From: a virus | Strand: one strand, 5' to 3' | DNA length: 50,222 nucleotides | IMG/VR virus record: IMGVR_UViG_3300031658_000011 | Coordinates: 1-50,222 of that record | Part shown: in pieces, positions 1 to 7,085 of the stretch | How the letters are laid out: each line of letters begins with the position of its first letter | Numbering within the stretch: the stretch's first letter is position 1 | Notes under the pieces: generated by a model | Seen by the model: the letters and a program-made list of their open reading frames with translations, nothing else | What the model was told of the DNA's origin: nothing | The model's database searches: none | Translations under genes and position numbers: made by a program

Positions 1-1
1 C

Positions 2-790
2 GACGGCGAGTCAGGTGATGATGACGGCGACGACGGCGACGGCCAGCACCTCGAGCCTAAATACTCAGGCGCTGATCAGGCTACCCAGCAGGCTGAAGAC
101 GAGGCGCGGATAGAGCGCGCAGTCGATCGAGCGATCGAGGTGCAGGAGGTTGCAGTCAAGCAGCGTGAGGTGCGCGAAGACCAGCAGCCGACTGCGGGCC
201 TGCGCGGCGCTGGCAGAGTAGAAGCGCAGGCGTCCAAAGCCGACTGGCGCTCAGAGCTGGCCGAGGATTTCTACTGCGCGGGCCGCAATGGCACGGCCGA
301 CCCAGCGCGCATCCACAGCCGTCGGTTCAGCCTGCTGGGGGTTGTCAGCCCAGCGACGCGCGGTACTCTTAACTCCTTAGTATTAACGATCGATATTTCT
401 TGGTCGGTCAATCGAGATCGCCTCGTGGCGTTCATCGTGGAATGCGCAGCGGCGATCGACGTCCTACAGCCAGCCGATGGCGTCACGGTCGTCTGGTGCA
501 ACCACAAGGTCAAGCAAGTTGATACGGTCTTTAGCGGCGGCGAGCTGCTGGACCTCGAGATCCCCGGAGGCGGCGGCACTGACCTGACCGAGTCAGTCAA
601 ATGGCTCGAGGCCAACGGCATCGAGGCCGACATCCACCTATGCTTCACCGACGGCGAATACTCCAACGAGGACTGGGCCGAGCTGGGCAAGGCTGGCGTC
701 ATCACCGTAATGGATCGTCCGCTCGATAGCTACACTCAGCGGATCGTCGCGCAGACAGGCCAGCGAGTGATCGTGGCGGTGGACGCATGA
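2..790 (+). CDS. VWA-domain predicted metallopeptidase (DUF2201-like), 5'-truncated by window edge
   Basis: The frame is open from base 2, so the gene starts outside the window; a GTG at 140 is the first possible start inside it, but nothing supports using it. The visible part begins with an acidic Asp/Gly linker, then a charged helical stretch, then a von Willebrand A-like domain. Its MIDAS residues are recognisable: a D-I-S-W-S motif (DxSxS), a later G-G-G-G-T-D loop and an F-T-D-G-E segment near the end. This arrangement matches the C-terminal half of the COG3864/DUF2201 family, whose N-terminal half is a metal-dependent peptidase-like domain; that half would lie off the window. In other genomes these proteins are often next to a MoxR-type AAA ATPase, which I would expect just upstream. 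The gene overlaps the next by 4 bp. Its role in the phage is unknown. Confidence 0.75.
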   Translation, partial: DGESGDDDGDDGDGQHLEPKYSGADQATQQAEDEARIERAVDRAIEVQEVAVKQREVREDQQPTAGLRGAGRVEAQASKADWRSELAEDFYCAGRNGTADPARIHSRRFSLLGVVSPATRGTLNSLVLTIDISWSVNRDRLVAFIVECAAAIDVLQPADGVTVVWCNHKVKQVDTVFSGGELLDLEIPGGGGTDLTESVKWLEANGIEADIHLCFTDGEYSNEDWAELGKAGVITVMDRPLDSYTQRIVAQTGQRVIVAVDA

Positions 791-1296
791 GCCGCCGCGA
801 CGCCGACGTCGTCTACTGGTGCGCACCCGCGCACCCGAGGCCGCTGACGCGCGCACAGACGTCTGGCTGGGCCTCTGCCATGTCTGCACTCAACTACCGC
901 CAAGACGGCGACACCGCGCTCTGGCGCGCCCAGAGAGGGCGCTACAAGACCGCGCGGAAGATCACCATGCACCGCGTTGACATCGAGCTGGCCGAGCTGG
1001 CCGCAGGCGCGCTGGCGCGCTCACCGAGCAGCGCGCGGGCTGGATCGACCGCACTTGAAACCCTGCGGCGCGCCTGTCGCGCGACCGCCGCGCACGAGGT
1101 CCGGCACGTCGATCCTGACCAGCTCCACAAGCAAGCTGGGCTGGCGCGCATAGCCGCGTGGTCCAGCTACATATCAGTGTTCAACCGCCGCATCGCCGCC
1201 GAGTTCGATCGGACTGAGGCGGCAGCCAACACGCCGATGCGGCGGGCAGGAAAAATAATCACCACTACTGTTAATCAACTAGGAGCAAGACTATGA
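787..1296 (+). CDS. Hypothetical protein, 169 aa
   Basis: The start codon overlaps the stop of the VWA gene (ATGA), which suggests translational coupling. The product is Ala/Arg-rich and basic with an N-terminal Trp/Cys segment and no signal peptide or membrane segment. A His-Glu-Val-Arg-His stretch in the middle resembles a short metal-binding HExxH element (H-E-V-R-H), but no peptidase fold can be recognised around it. I do not recognise the family. The high G+C content matches the VWA gene, so the two probably travelled together. The stop overlaps the next small gene. Confidence 0.6.
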   Translation: MSRRDADVVYWCAPAHPRPLTRAQTSGWASAMSALNYRQDGDTALWRAQRGRYKTARKITMHRVDIELAELAAGALARSPSSARAGSTALETLRRACRATAAHEVRHVDPDQLHKQAGLARIAAWSSYISVFNRRIAAEFDRTEAAANTPMRRAGKIITTTVNQLGARL

Positions 1297-1436
1297 AAGC
1301 TAAATATAACCGACCTGATCGACCCTGCACGAACAAGCGCGATAAGCAGACCAAGCGAATGCATCAGCGCACTGCAATGAATGGGTGCGACATGCACCGT
1401 TACCTAGAACCAATGCGTAAAGGGAGTATGAAATGA
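1293..1436 (+). CDS. Small basic protein, 47 aa
   Basis: A 47-codon frame starts with ATG overlapping the previous stop by 4 bp. An AGGAG at 1280-1284 lies 8 bases upstream of the start. The product is rich in Lys, Arg and Met (it begins MKAKYNRPDRP) and is followed by another 4-bp overlap. The continuous run of overlapping starts and stops with ribosome binding sites is the main reason to call it. The function is unknown. Confidence 0.5.
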   Translation: MKAKYNRPDRPCTNKRDKQTKRMHQRTAMNGCDMHRYLEPMRKGSMK

Positions 1437-1516
1437 GCAACAACGACCTGACAGGGCTGCTGGTATTAGCAGTCTACCTAACACCCATTTATCTACTGAT
1501 AGGAGCGTGGATGTGA
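1433..1516 (+). CDS. Tiny putative membrane protein, 27 aa
   Basis: The ATG overlaps the preceding TGA, and GGGAG at 1422-1426 could serve as ribosome binding site. After five polar residues the protein is one hydrophobic helix (LTGLLVLAVYLTPIYLLIGA), long enough to cross a membrane. The stop TGA overlaps the GTG start of the next frame. Such mini membrane proteins are common in phage early regions, but no role can be assigned. Confidence 0.45.
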   Translation: MSNNDLTGLLVLAVYLTPIYLLIGAWM

Positions 1517-1668
1517 TCTTTGATTACAACAAGTCCAAGCAGCGAAAAAACCGACACTGTCGGGCCGCCAAGAAAGCCAACGATCGGCGGCGCGAACGCT
1601 CACAGAGACAACGTAAATGGCAGGCCGCTGCCCTTCACAAGCTAACAATAGGAGTAACACATGACTAA
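1513..1668 (+). CDS. Small Arg/Lys-rich protein, 51 aa
   Basis: The frame starts with GTG, 7 bases after an AGGAG at 1501-1505, inside the stop region of the tiny membrane protein. It is strongly basic (Lys, Arg and Gln-rich throughout) and ends 8 bases into the next gene. It could bind nucleic acid, but no motif supports this. The start codon and overlap arrangement fit the coupling seen in its neighbours. Confidence 0.4.
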   Translation: MIFDYNKSKQRKNRHCRAAKKANDRRRERSQRQRKWQAAALHKLTIGVTHD

Positions 1669-1858
1669 AAAACAAATGCTTGACGTCCTCGATGCCGTCG
1701 CCCAGTTAAAGAGCGAAGGCTACGCCGTGGTAGTTTTCTGCCCCGGCGAACTGGAGGGCGCGACACCCAAGAAACTGGAAGCATCGCTGGTGAAATTCGG
1801 AAGGATCGTGATCTCGGATTTGATTGACGGACCGGAGGAAGGAATCCAGTATCACTGA
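1661..1858 (+). CDS. Small hypothetical phage protein, 65 aa
   Basis: The ATG is preceded by AGGAG at 1650-1654, a good ribosome binding site. The product looks like a compact alpha/beta fold: an N-terminal helix (KKQMLDVLDAVAQLKSEG), a hydrophobic strand AVVVF, a loop with P-G-E-L-E-G, a second helix and a final strand. It has balanced charge and no membrane segment. I believe similar short proteins occur in other phages, but I cannot name the family. It is the last gene before a hairpin at 1881-1906. Confidence 0.6.
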   Translation: MTKKQMLDVLDAVAQLKSEGYAVVVFCPGELEGATPKKLEASLVKFGRIVISDLIDGPEEGIQYH

Positions 1859-1873
1859 CCAGTTAGCAGCAAC
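1855..1873. repeat. Direct repeat copy 1 (CTGACCAGTTA...)
   Basis: The word CTGACCAGTTAGCAGCAAC occurs here, right at the end of the 65-aa gene, and again with two substitutions at 2386-2404. The two copies bracket the DUF4102 gene and its terminator. Confidence 0.6.
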
Positions 1874-1880
1874 AATATAC

Positions 1881-1906
1881 TGCGGCCCCCTAACGACCGG
1901 GCCGCA
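1881..1906 (+). terminator. Hairpin, possible terminator
   Basis: TGCGGCCC and GGGCCGCA form a perfect 8-bp stem with a 10-base loop. The following sequence is A/T-rich but has only a broken T run (TAAATTTT), so it may be a weak terminator or an RNA stabilising hairpin between the tiny-gene chain and the DUF4102 gene. Confidence 0.45.
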
Positions 1907-1936
1907 TAAATTTTAAAAATATTTTGAGGAACAACG

Positions 1937-2236
1937 ATGAAGAGACATCCCGTTAAAGCAATAACCCCGGATACCATCAGCCGAATGGTTGCCGCTGGCA
2001 AAAAGGCCAAACGCGCTGACGGCAACGGCCTGTACCTAATAGTACAAGCCAACGGCCGCAAGGCGTGGTACTGGCGCGCGATAGTTGCGGGCCGCCGCAA
2101 GTATGTGGGCTGCGGAGGCGACCGCGTTTCGCTTGAGGAGGCGCGCGCTGCGGCGGCAGAGCTGTCCCAAGACCTTAGACAGTGGAGAAGGAAGGAACTA
2201 CTGGATAGGCGGCGAGGCGAGTTGTTTCCTAGCTAA
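1937..2236 (+). CDS. Stand-alone integrase arm-binding domain (DUF4102-like), 99 aa
   Basis: The sequence follows the N-terminal arm-type DNA-binding domain of P4-type tyrosine integrases: a lead-in A-x-K-x-A-K-R, the hallmark D-G-N-G-L-Y-L-I-V stretch (residues about 29-38), K-A-W-Y-W-R, and a V-S-L-E-E-A-R-A-A-A helix (about 64-74). A full integrase would continue for some 300 residues with a core-binding and a catalytic domain; here the frame stops after 99 residues with a clean Arg-rich tail, and no catalytic remnant follows. GAGGAA about 8 bases before the ATG supports active translation. It could be an integrase relic, or a functional small DNA-binding protein. The phage's real integrase at 17.1-18.1 kb does not have this domain. 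Confidence 0.7.
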   Translation: MKRHPVKAITPDTISRMVAAGKKAKRADGNGLYLIVQANGRKAWYWRAIVAGRRKYVGCGGDRVSLEEARAAAAELSQDLRQWRRKELLDRRRGELFPS

Positions 2237-2255
2237 CCGCCCTGCCCCACTAGGG

Positions 2256-2285
2256 TGAGCCGAATGACATAGGTTATTCGGCTCA
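2256..2285. repeat. 10-bp inverted repeat
   Basis: TGAGCCGAAT and ATTCGGCTCA are perfectly inverted around a 10-base spacer, just after the DUF4102 stop. There is no T run. One 20-bp centre-to-centre turn would suit a dimeric DNA-binding protein, or it may simply strengthen the adjacent terminator. Confidence 0.5.
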
Positions 2286-2293
2286 GTATACTC

Positions 2294-2320
2294 AGCCCGC
2301 CATCGTGCGGGCTTTTTTTT
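2294..2320 (+). terminator. Strong intrinsic terminator
   Basis: AGCCCGC pairs with GCGGGCT across a 6-base loop and is followed directly by a run of eight T. It ends the forward left-end operon just before the convergent primase operon. Confidence 0.85.
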
Positions 2321-2341
2321 GCGCCTGTCAACCCCCTAAGT

Positions 2342-2367
2342 GGGCAAAAACCGATTCGTTTTTGCCC
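2342..2367 (-). terminator. Inverted repeat with A/T arms, possible reverse-strand terminator
   Basis: GGGCAAAAA and TTTTTGCCC form a 9-bp stem around an 8-base loop. It lies between the convergent operons and could stop the leftward primase transcript. No long T run follows on either strand. The remaining gap to 2545 has a 9-bp tandem repeat (GGGTTCCAA twice at 2441-2458) and otherwise nothing I can interpret. Confidence 0.4.
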
Positions 2368-2385
2368 GCCTAAAAAACCTAGCTC

Positions 2386-2404
2386 CTGACCAGTTAAGAG
2401 CAAC
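2386..2404. repeat. Direct repeat copy 2 (CTGACCAGTTA...)
   Basis: CTGACCAGTTAAGAGCAAC matches the copy at 1855-1873 in 17 of 19 positions and in the same orientation. Together they flank the DUF4102 gene, so they could be recombination end points or repeated binding sites. Confidence 0.6.
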
Positions 2405-2545
2405 GCTACACGAAGTCAAAAACGAAAACTAACCGGAAAAGGGTTCCAAGGGTTCCAAATTGAAAAAAACGAGGCTCTGTATTGACGTCTAAGCGATTTG
2501 CCGAGGCCACCCCTACCACTGACACCCCTGATTTTGGGGGCAAAA

Positions 2546-2977
2546 CTATTTGCGGGCCAGCCGATACTCAGCTTCCGACAACAACTCCATGCAACGCGCA
2601 ACCCGCCCATCGTGAGCAGCGCGGCTCTTCCTAAACGTATGGCGCGTTACTCCTAACAGCCTAGACACAGTCCGCTCGCCAAACACGTCGCCGTAAAAAC
2701 TGGCCGTCGTGGATAGCAGCGCGACTGACGCCTGCCGCTCGGACCCGCCGACCCACTCGGTCAGGCGCGACAGCTCACCGCGCGACAGCTCCCCGAGTAC
2801 CAGCAGCCGAGCGAACTCAGCGACGGGTCGCGGGTCATCAGGAGCGGCCAAGCTGGCGGCGACGTCCTGCCACCCGCTCTGAAGTCCTGCCGCGCGCCCT
2901 GAAGTCCTGCCGCCCGAGTCAGAGAATGCGGTGCTGCTCCGACACCCGAGCAACGCGATCCGCTCGAGGGCGCTCAC
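2546..2977 (-). CDS. Hypothetical protein, 143 aa, last gene of primase operon
   Basis: The start overlaps the stop of the cupin-like gene by 4 bp (ATGA), so it continues the leftward operon. The N-terminal third is low in complexity and built on three 20-bp DNA repeats (2861-2920). The C-terminal part is helical and ends with a helix-turn-helix-like segment (V-S-R-L-L-G-V-T-R-H-T-F-R-K around residues 104-117). A short internal duplication G-E-L-S-R occurs twice. I do not recognise the family; DNA binding is only a guess from the C-terminal pattern. Confidence 0.55.
   Translation of the reverse strand: MSALERIALLGCRSSTAFSDSGGRTSGRAAGLQSGWQDVAASLAAPDDPRPVAEFARLLVLGELSRGELSRLTEWVGGSERQASVALLSTTASFYGDVFGERTVSRLLGVTRHTFRKSRAAHDGRVARCMELLSEAEYRLARK
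2861..2920. repeat. Three 20-bp tandem repeats
   Basis: The core GTCCTGCC followed by R-C-S-C occurs at 2863, 2883 and 2903, exactly 20 bp apart, with a further copy of AGTCCTGCCGCGCG at 2984. The second and third units share 14 consecutive bases (GAAGTCCTGCCGC plus C/G variation). Twenty is not a multiple of three, so each unit is read in a different frame of the 143-aa gene. Confidence 0.65.
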
Positions 2978-3384
2978 CCTTTTAGTCCTGCCGCGCGTCC
3001 CGTCTTAGACAGATGCTGGCCCGCGTCAACCCACCCAGTTGGGGTCGAGAAACCCCACCGCCGTTTGACGGGGCCAGTGATAAATACAGTCCAAACCGGG
3101 CTGTGATATACGTCAAGCCGATGAAGCAGCTTGGCTCTGCGATACACAGGCCAAAGCCACGGTATCCTGCGATCAAAGCACCGACCACTTTTAGCCCTTA
3201 ACTCCTCCCACAAGCAACCCCTAAGCAAGAAACTTACCGACCACCACGGATGGTCGTGTAGGATAGCGTCGTCTGAGTTGTGAAATCTGTGCAAGTAGAT
3301 GTTGCAATATTTATTCCGAGGGATGAGATGCCATCGCGTCATGTAATCATCTCGGATCACCACTTTCTTAAAAAACTTTCTCAT
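2974..3384 (-). CDS. Cupin-like phage protein, 136 aa
   Basis: The product has the look of a small beta-barrel: a strand with N-I-Y-L-H-R-F-H, then I-L-H-D-H-P-W-W-S-V-S-F-L-L-R-G (an H-x-H metal-site pattern followed by the typical cupin strand and glycine), and later P-V-W-T-V-F-I-T-G-P. These are features of cupin-fold proteins; the exact family and substrate cannot be read. It is placed between dNMP kinase and the last gene of the operon with 4-bp overlaps on both sides, so it is probably an early metabolic or host-modifying protein. Confidence 0.6.
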   Translation of the reverse strand: MRKFFKKVVIRDDYMTRWHLIPRNKYCNIYLHRFHNSDDAILHDHPWWSVSFLLRGCLWEELRAKSGRCFDRRIPWLWPVYRRAKLLHRLDVYHSPVWTVFITGPVKRRWGFSTPTGWVDAGQHLSKTGRAAGLKG

Positions 3385-3902
3385 CGTACCCCCAACAGTT
3401 TGCGGGCTGTAAATTCAAGTTGCTCTATTGATGAGTCGTTATGAATAACAGGCTCACCTTCTCGCGGGATAATCCCACCCTCGCTGGTGTGCGCAGCAAC
3501 AGTAGGCGCGGCCCGACGGCGAACGTGCCATAGCTCACCTTTCGCTCTGACCCACGCCGCCTCGTTCTCGAACCGGACGTCAGGAATAATTACAAACGTG
3601 TACCGCTCTGAGAATTTGCTTGCAAGGATCAGCCATGTGTCTTGGTGGACAATGTCACGCGCCCACTCAGTGCCAAGCGTTTGCAGCAACTCGCGTGGAC
3701 TCTTGCCGAGCGGCTCGAGAACCACTTCTTTTAAATGGCCGTTGAGATGATCCTCGCTGAGACCGAACCCCGCCGCCAACATTCTTTTAAGGGGGTCGGC
3801 AAAACCGTAGCGCGTGTATCCGTGGTCGCGCACAAGGTGAGCGGCGATCGTGTCCTTGCCCGTTCGCGCTGGCCCAGCCAGCCCTATAATTTTGACGGTC
3901 AC
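3381..3902 (-). CDS. Deoxynucleoside monophosphate kinase
   Basis: The 173-aa protein starts with a P-loop, G-P-A-R-T-G-K-D-T at residues 10-18, after a hydrophobic strand V-K-I-I-G-L-A. It continues with the F-A-D-P-L-K segment typical of phage dNMP kinases (T4 gp1-like), a P-R-E-L-L-Q-T-L-G-T-E-W motif, and I-P-D-V-R-F-E-N-E in the second half, all hallmarks of that family. The enzyme phosphorylates dNMPs to dNDPs in the cytoplasm to feed phage DNA synthesis. The start is GTG, overlapping the primase stop as GTGA. Position directly behind the primase-helicase gene supports a nucleotide supply role. Confidence 0.85.
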   Translation of the reverse strand: MTVKIIGLAGPARTGKDTIAAHLVRDHGYTRYGFADPLKRMLAAGFGLSEDHLNGHLKEVVLEPLGKSPRELLQTLGTEWARDIVHQDTWLILASKFSERYTFVIIPDVRFENEAAWVRAKGELWHVRRRAAPTVAAHTSEGGIIPREGEPVIHNDSSIEQLEFTARKLLGVR

Positions 3903-6472
3903 TTGAACTCACCTCCAACCGTTGCGTCAAGCGCAACACGCACAGCCTCTACGTTGCCCGCGTAATTTTTTAACCCACTCTTGGTTGGGTTTATATACAC
4001 CGTAAAGACACGACCCCGCCACTTCAGCTTTCCCTGAGCGTTGGAGTTAAGCTTCTCGTAGCCAAAATTGCGAAGCAACATGGCGATTCGCGCTGGGCGA
4101 ACAGTAGTAGAGAACTCACTCCGAAGACGCTGTGTTATGGCGCTTGTAGTGACCACCCCACCCTCCCCGTTGCATCCTTCAAAAACATCTCCCAGCACTT
4201 CAACGAGTGCGGACTCGTCCTGCGGCAATGTATTGCCGCGCATGACGTGTTTAAATTCTGAGTCGGGCGCGTGGCCGAAGGGTTGAAAGGTGTGTGGAAT
4301 CTTGACGTTCTCTAAGTACCAGCGCAGTGCAGGGGCGTGATCGCTGTAGGCTTTAAACACACCGGAAAAAAGACCGGGGCAACGCTCGACCATTGCGGCA
4401 ACGTCGGACTCGTTTCGAGGTGTCGTGAACGTGACAAAATATCTGCGGTCTCCGCTCTCAAGCGGGATGGCATCCTCGTGATTAGTTAACATTAAGTAGT
4501 TTGTGTAATTTGGTACTTCAAACGGGTCGCGGCCTTTTCGATGTATCGGCACTCGGTTGTTAGTAATGTACGGCTTCATTGCATTTATGATCGAGTGCGC
4601 TGTGCCTCGCTCTCCGGGCAACCGAATTTCCTCGATGATTTTTAGCGAGGAACCCTCTGCCCACGAGGTGAAGCCAGTAGATAAAACGTGCGCGTCAACT
4701 GAGCTGGCATTCGGCGCTCCAAGGCAGGCCCGCATAATCTCAGACAGCATCGTTTTACCCGCGCCCTGCGGACCTTGGATAATAGGACACCAGTTGATGT
4801 GTACTCCTTCATTTTGAATGATCCAAGCCATCCAGTAGAAGAATATCTTGCGCTCCCTACGAGGGAGAAGCAGGGTCAGCAACCGCAAAAAGCTGCCAAC
4901 CGCGCGGTAGTCTGCGTCAAGCCAAGCCTCTGGAGGGCAGCCCTTTGGAACTGTCTCGGCGGACCACTCGTTTGCATATGTTATTCCTGTGCTGTCATCA
5001 GTAAAGACAGGGGGACGCCCCGGTGCATACATTCTTTGGCCTACTATTTTTATAGGCTTCTCGCAAAGCGACAACGCCCACACGTCGGCAGGGGCCATCA
5101 GCACACCGTCAGGGCCAGTCATCTTTCGGTTAAACTCAGCCTGAAAACCCCGTGAAGAACATCGGCGCTTGCTCTTCAGCTCCATGAACTCGTCGCCGTT
5201 CTGGAGATACACCCAACCAGCGGGCCAGCTATCCTCAAGGTCAGCGGCCACACCCTTATTGGGCGGCGTGTTCTTAGTTAACCTCTTAGGATTAAGCCAC
5301 TCTCGCACTTCGCCGATCGGGTGAGGCTTAACCGTCCTGCCAGTAGACGTCACCGCCATTTCCTGCAACCTCGCCTGAATGGCTTGCGCGAGCAAGTTCC
5401 GGTCGTAGTCTCCGAGGGCTATCTCCTCACAAATCTCTACGGTGTACTGGTCCCGCAGCTCACCCTCGTCTGCGCACCGCGCGATCTTCCGCGACCACAG
5501 TTTTCTGATCTCCTGCCGCGCGGCAGTGCGCTCTTTCTTTCCGAGGTTCTTGCACACCGACCGGATCGTGATGGGCGGTCGGTCCGAGAGCTGTGAGTTA
5601 AAAGACGTGTACTCTTTTTCGCAGATGCCTTCGACGTACTTGTCGCCCGAGCCGATGCTCCACTCATCCCAAATCTCTAAGCCCTCATCCTCACCCCCAT
5701 ACTGATGGTGCAGTCCCATGCCTACTCGCAGCCACTCCTCTCGGGAGCAGCTTGGATCAAGGCCAGCCAACTCTTCGGTGATCTGCTCGCGCGTAACGTC
5801 GTGCAAAACAGGGCGAAAGTTTTTCAGCGCACCGTCGAGATCGTCAACGGGCGCGGCCAATACGCTAGTTGCAGGCACTGTTAGGTAGGCAGTGAGGTCT
5901 AAGAAATCCGCGTCGATAACATGCACTTGGGGTGTCAAGTCGTCAAAAATCAGGGGTAGCATCTGGGCTTGGCAAGGGTTGTATGAGCAACTGTCGGCAG
6001 AGATGTCGTGCATACGCAAAAATTCAGGGGCTGCGATCTTGAACTGTTCGACCGTCAGCTCGACGTTGAGAGGCAGCGTGACCCGCCAACGCCTCGCCCC
6101 GCCAACGCTGTTTGCCGTCTGGAAATAGACGCAGGCCCACGACGCATATTTCTGCGCGAGGTCGTGGTGGGATTGATCGTTTTCGTCGAGGTCTAGTATT
6201 AACTGGTCAACACCAGTGACAAACTCTAGCTTGCGCCGCGTTCCTTGCGTCTTGCCCGCTATTATATAGTGGCACTTGACCTTGAGAATATCCCGCTGCT
6301 TTTTTGGCAGCTCATGCCACGAGGACAGGCTGCCGAGGGAGGGGTCCAGCTTACTGACGTGCGTTGCACCACCTCGGATAAAGTCTCCAAAGTCTGCGAT
6401 GGTGTTTAAGTTAATGCGCTTGAGGTTGTTCGCGTTAGATGCGCCCGTACCATACGTTACATTGATTGTCAT
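3899..6472 (-). CDS. Bifunctional primase-helicase (AEP-like, PriCT-2, SF3/D5-type ATPase)
   Basis: The 857-aa protein has three visible parts. The N-terminal about 200 residues contain L-I-L-D-L-D-E-N-D near residue 93, consistent with the metal-binding acidic motif of an archaeo-eukaryotic-type primase. Around residues 235-320 a segment with E-W-L-R-V-G-M-G-L-H and I-W-D-E-W-S matches the PriCT-2 linker domain. The C-terminal half is a DUF5906/SF3-type helicase: Walker A G-P-Q-G-A-G-K-T at 567-574, a Walker B-like I-I-E-E-I, and an E-S-G-D-R-R-Y-F arginine-finger region. It would prime and unwind phage DNA at the origin. It is the second gene of the leftward operon behind the Cro-like regulator, so its expression is tied to the lytic switch rather than to the forward operon holding the polymerase. 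Confidence 0.85.
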   Translation of the reverse strand: MTINVTYGTGASNANNLKRINLNTIADFGDFIRGGATHVSKLDPSLGSLSSWHELPKKQRDILKVKCHYIIAGKTQGTRRKLEFVTGVDQLILDLDENDQSHHDLAQKYASWACVYFQTANSVGGARRWRVTLPLNVELTVEQFKIAAPEFLRMHDISADSCSYNPCQAQMLPLIFDDLTPQVHVIDADFLDLTAYLTVPATSVLAAPVDDLDGALKNFRPVLHDVTREQITEELAGLDPSCSREEWLRVGMGLHHQYGGEDEGLEIWDEWSIGSGDKYVEGICEKEYTSFNSQLSDRPPITIRSVCKNLGKKERTAARQEIRKLWSRKIARCADEGELRDQYTVEICEEIALGDYDRNLLAQAIQARLQEMAVTSTGRTVKPHPIGEVREWLNPKRLTKNTPPNKGVAADLEDSWPAGWVYLQNGDEFMELKSKRRCSSRGFQAEFNRKMTGPDGVLMAPADVWALSLCEKPIKIVGQRMYAPGRPPVFTDDSTGITYANEWSAETVPKGCPPEAWLDADYRAVGSFLRLLTLLLPRRERKIFFYWMAWIIQNEGVHINWCPIIQGPQGAGKTMLSEIMRACLGAPNASSVDAHVLSTGFTSWAEGSSLKIIEEIRLPGERGTAHSIINAMKPYITNNRVPIHRKGRDPFEVPNYTNYLMLTNHEDAIPLESGDRRYFVTFTTPRNESDVAAMVERCPGLFSGVFKAYSDHAPALRWYLENVKIPHTFQPFGHAPDSEFKHVMRGNTLPQDESALVEVLGDVFEGCNGEGGVVTTSAITQRLRSEFSTTVRPARIAMLLRNFGYEKLNSNAQGKLKWRGRVFTVYINPTKSGLKNYAGNVEAVRVALDATVGGEFK

Positions 6473-6539
6473 TTACCCTGCCCTTCTAATTGATTTTTTA
6501 CCGTGCCTTAACGGTCGGAGTACAAATAAGAGGGGCAGG

Positions 6540-6797
6540 CTACTGAGACCGGAAAACATCCGGGCGCAGTTGATGCTCAGTGACTTCGTTGTCGAGCGCA
6601 TTGCACACTTGCACGACTCGTTGAGCCGGGACTGCGCCCTTAACCATCCACGACTGAACGGCTTGGGGTGTGACGTCGCAACGTCTCGCCAACTCTGACA
6701 GGTTCCCGTCGAGGATGCGTAAGAGTGCGGCTTGAAGGGCGCGGTCGGCTGATTTGAGTTGGGCTTTGGTCATACTGTGGGATCGAGAACTGGACAT
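6540..6797 (-). CDS. Cro/YdaS-like helix-turn-helix regulator
   Basis: The protein carries a compact HTH: G-N-L-S-E-L-A-R-R-C-D-V-T-P-Q-A-V-Q-S-W-M, followed by V-P-A-Q-R-V-V-Q-V-C-N-A-L and a short tail ending R-P-D-V-F-R. This is the pattern of YdaS/Cro-type phage regulators. Three starts are possible: 6839 (almost at the putative transcription start), 6797 (AAGG 11 bases upstream) and 6773 (no ribosome binding site). I prefer 6797, giving 85 residues; the domain itself is the same in all. It is divergent from the XRE repressor and heads the primase operon, so it is likely the lytic-side partner of the switch. Confidence 0.8.
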   Translation of the reverse strand: MSSSRSHSMTKAQLKSADRALQAALLRILDGNLSELARRCDVTPQAVQSWMVKGAVPAQRVVQVCNALDNEVTEHQLRPDVFRSQ

Positions 6798-6840
6798 ATA
6801 TAAGGTGGCCTTAGACAAGTAAGAGGTGAAAACACACATA

Positions 6841-6888
6841 AAGTGTAAATCCGTGTAACTTGTAGCAAGTGTAACTGCAACTTGTAAT
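6841..6888. promoter_or_regulatory. Switch operator/promoter region between cro-like and repressor genes
   Basis: Two copies of AAGTGTAA (6841-6848 and 6867-6874) and two of AACTTGTA (6857-6864, 6879-6886) interleave here. A rightward promoter can be read as TTGTAG (6860-6865), 17 bases, TGTAAT (6883-6888). A weaker leftward one is TTGCAG (complement of 6875-6880), 17 bases, TACACG (complement of 6852-6857). In both, the 6867 AAGTGTAA copy lies in the spacer. This is the expected site of repressor/Cro competition. Confidence 0.65.
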
Positions 6889-7085
6889 CAACACAACCGC
6901 GCTTCACAACTTTACCCCGAGTAATGCGTGTTGCTTACAACCTACGCTTGCATTTAACCTCGGTGTGACGTAGAGTGACGGTTCGCAGACTTTCTCTGCG
7001 AAACTTTGCCAAGCCGATGGGCAAAGTACACTCTGCGCAAATGGCGACACGGATTAAACGCCCCCCGCACACGAAGGTTATGACC

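Noticed and set aside
271-705. 144-codon reverse frame opposite the VWA gene
   Set aside because: Product is Ser/Arg/Pro-rich without motif, and the forward frame has intact VWA residues.
6975-7085. Upstream extension of the repressor gene from GTG 6975
   Set aside because: It has no ribosome binding site; the extension is basic and unlike XRE N-termini, while 7086 has AAGG at the right distance.
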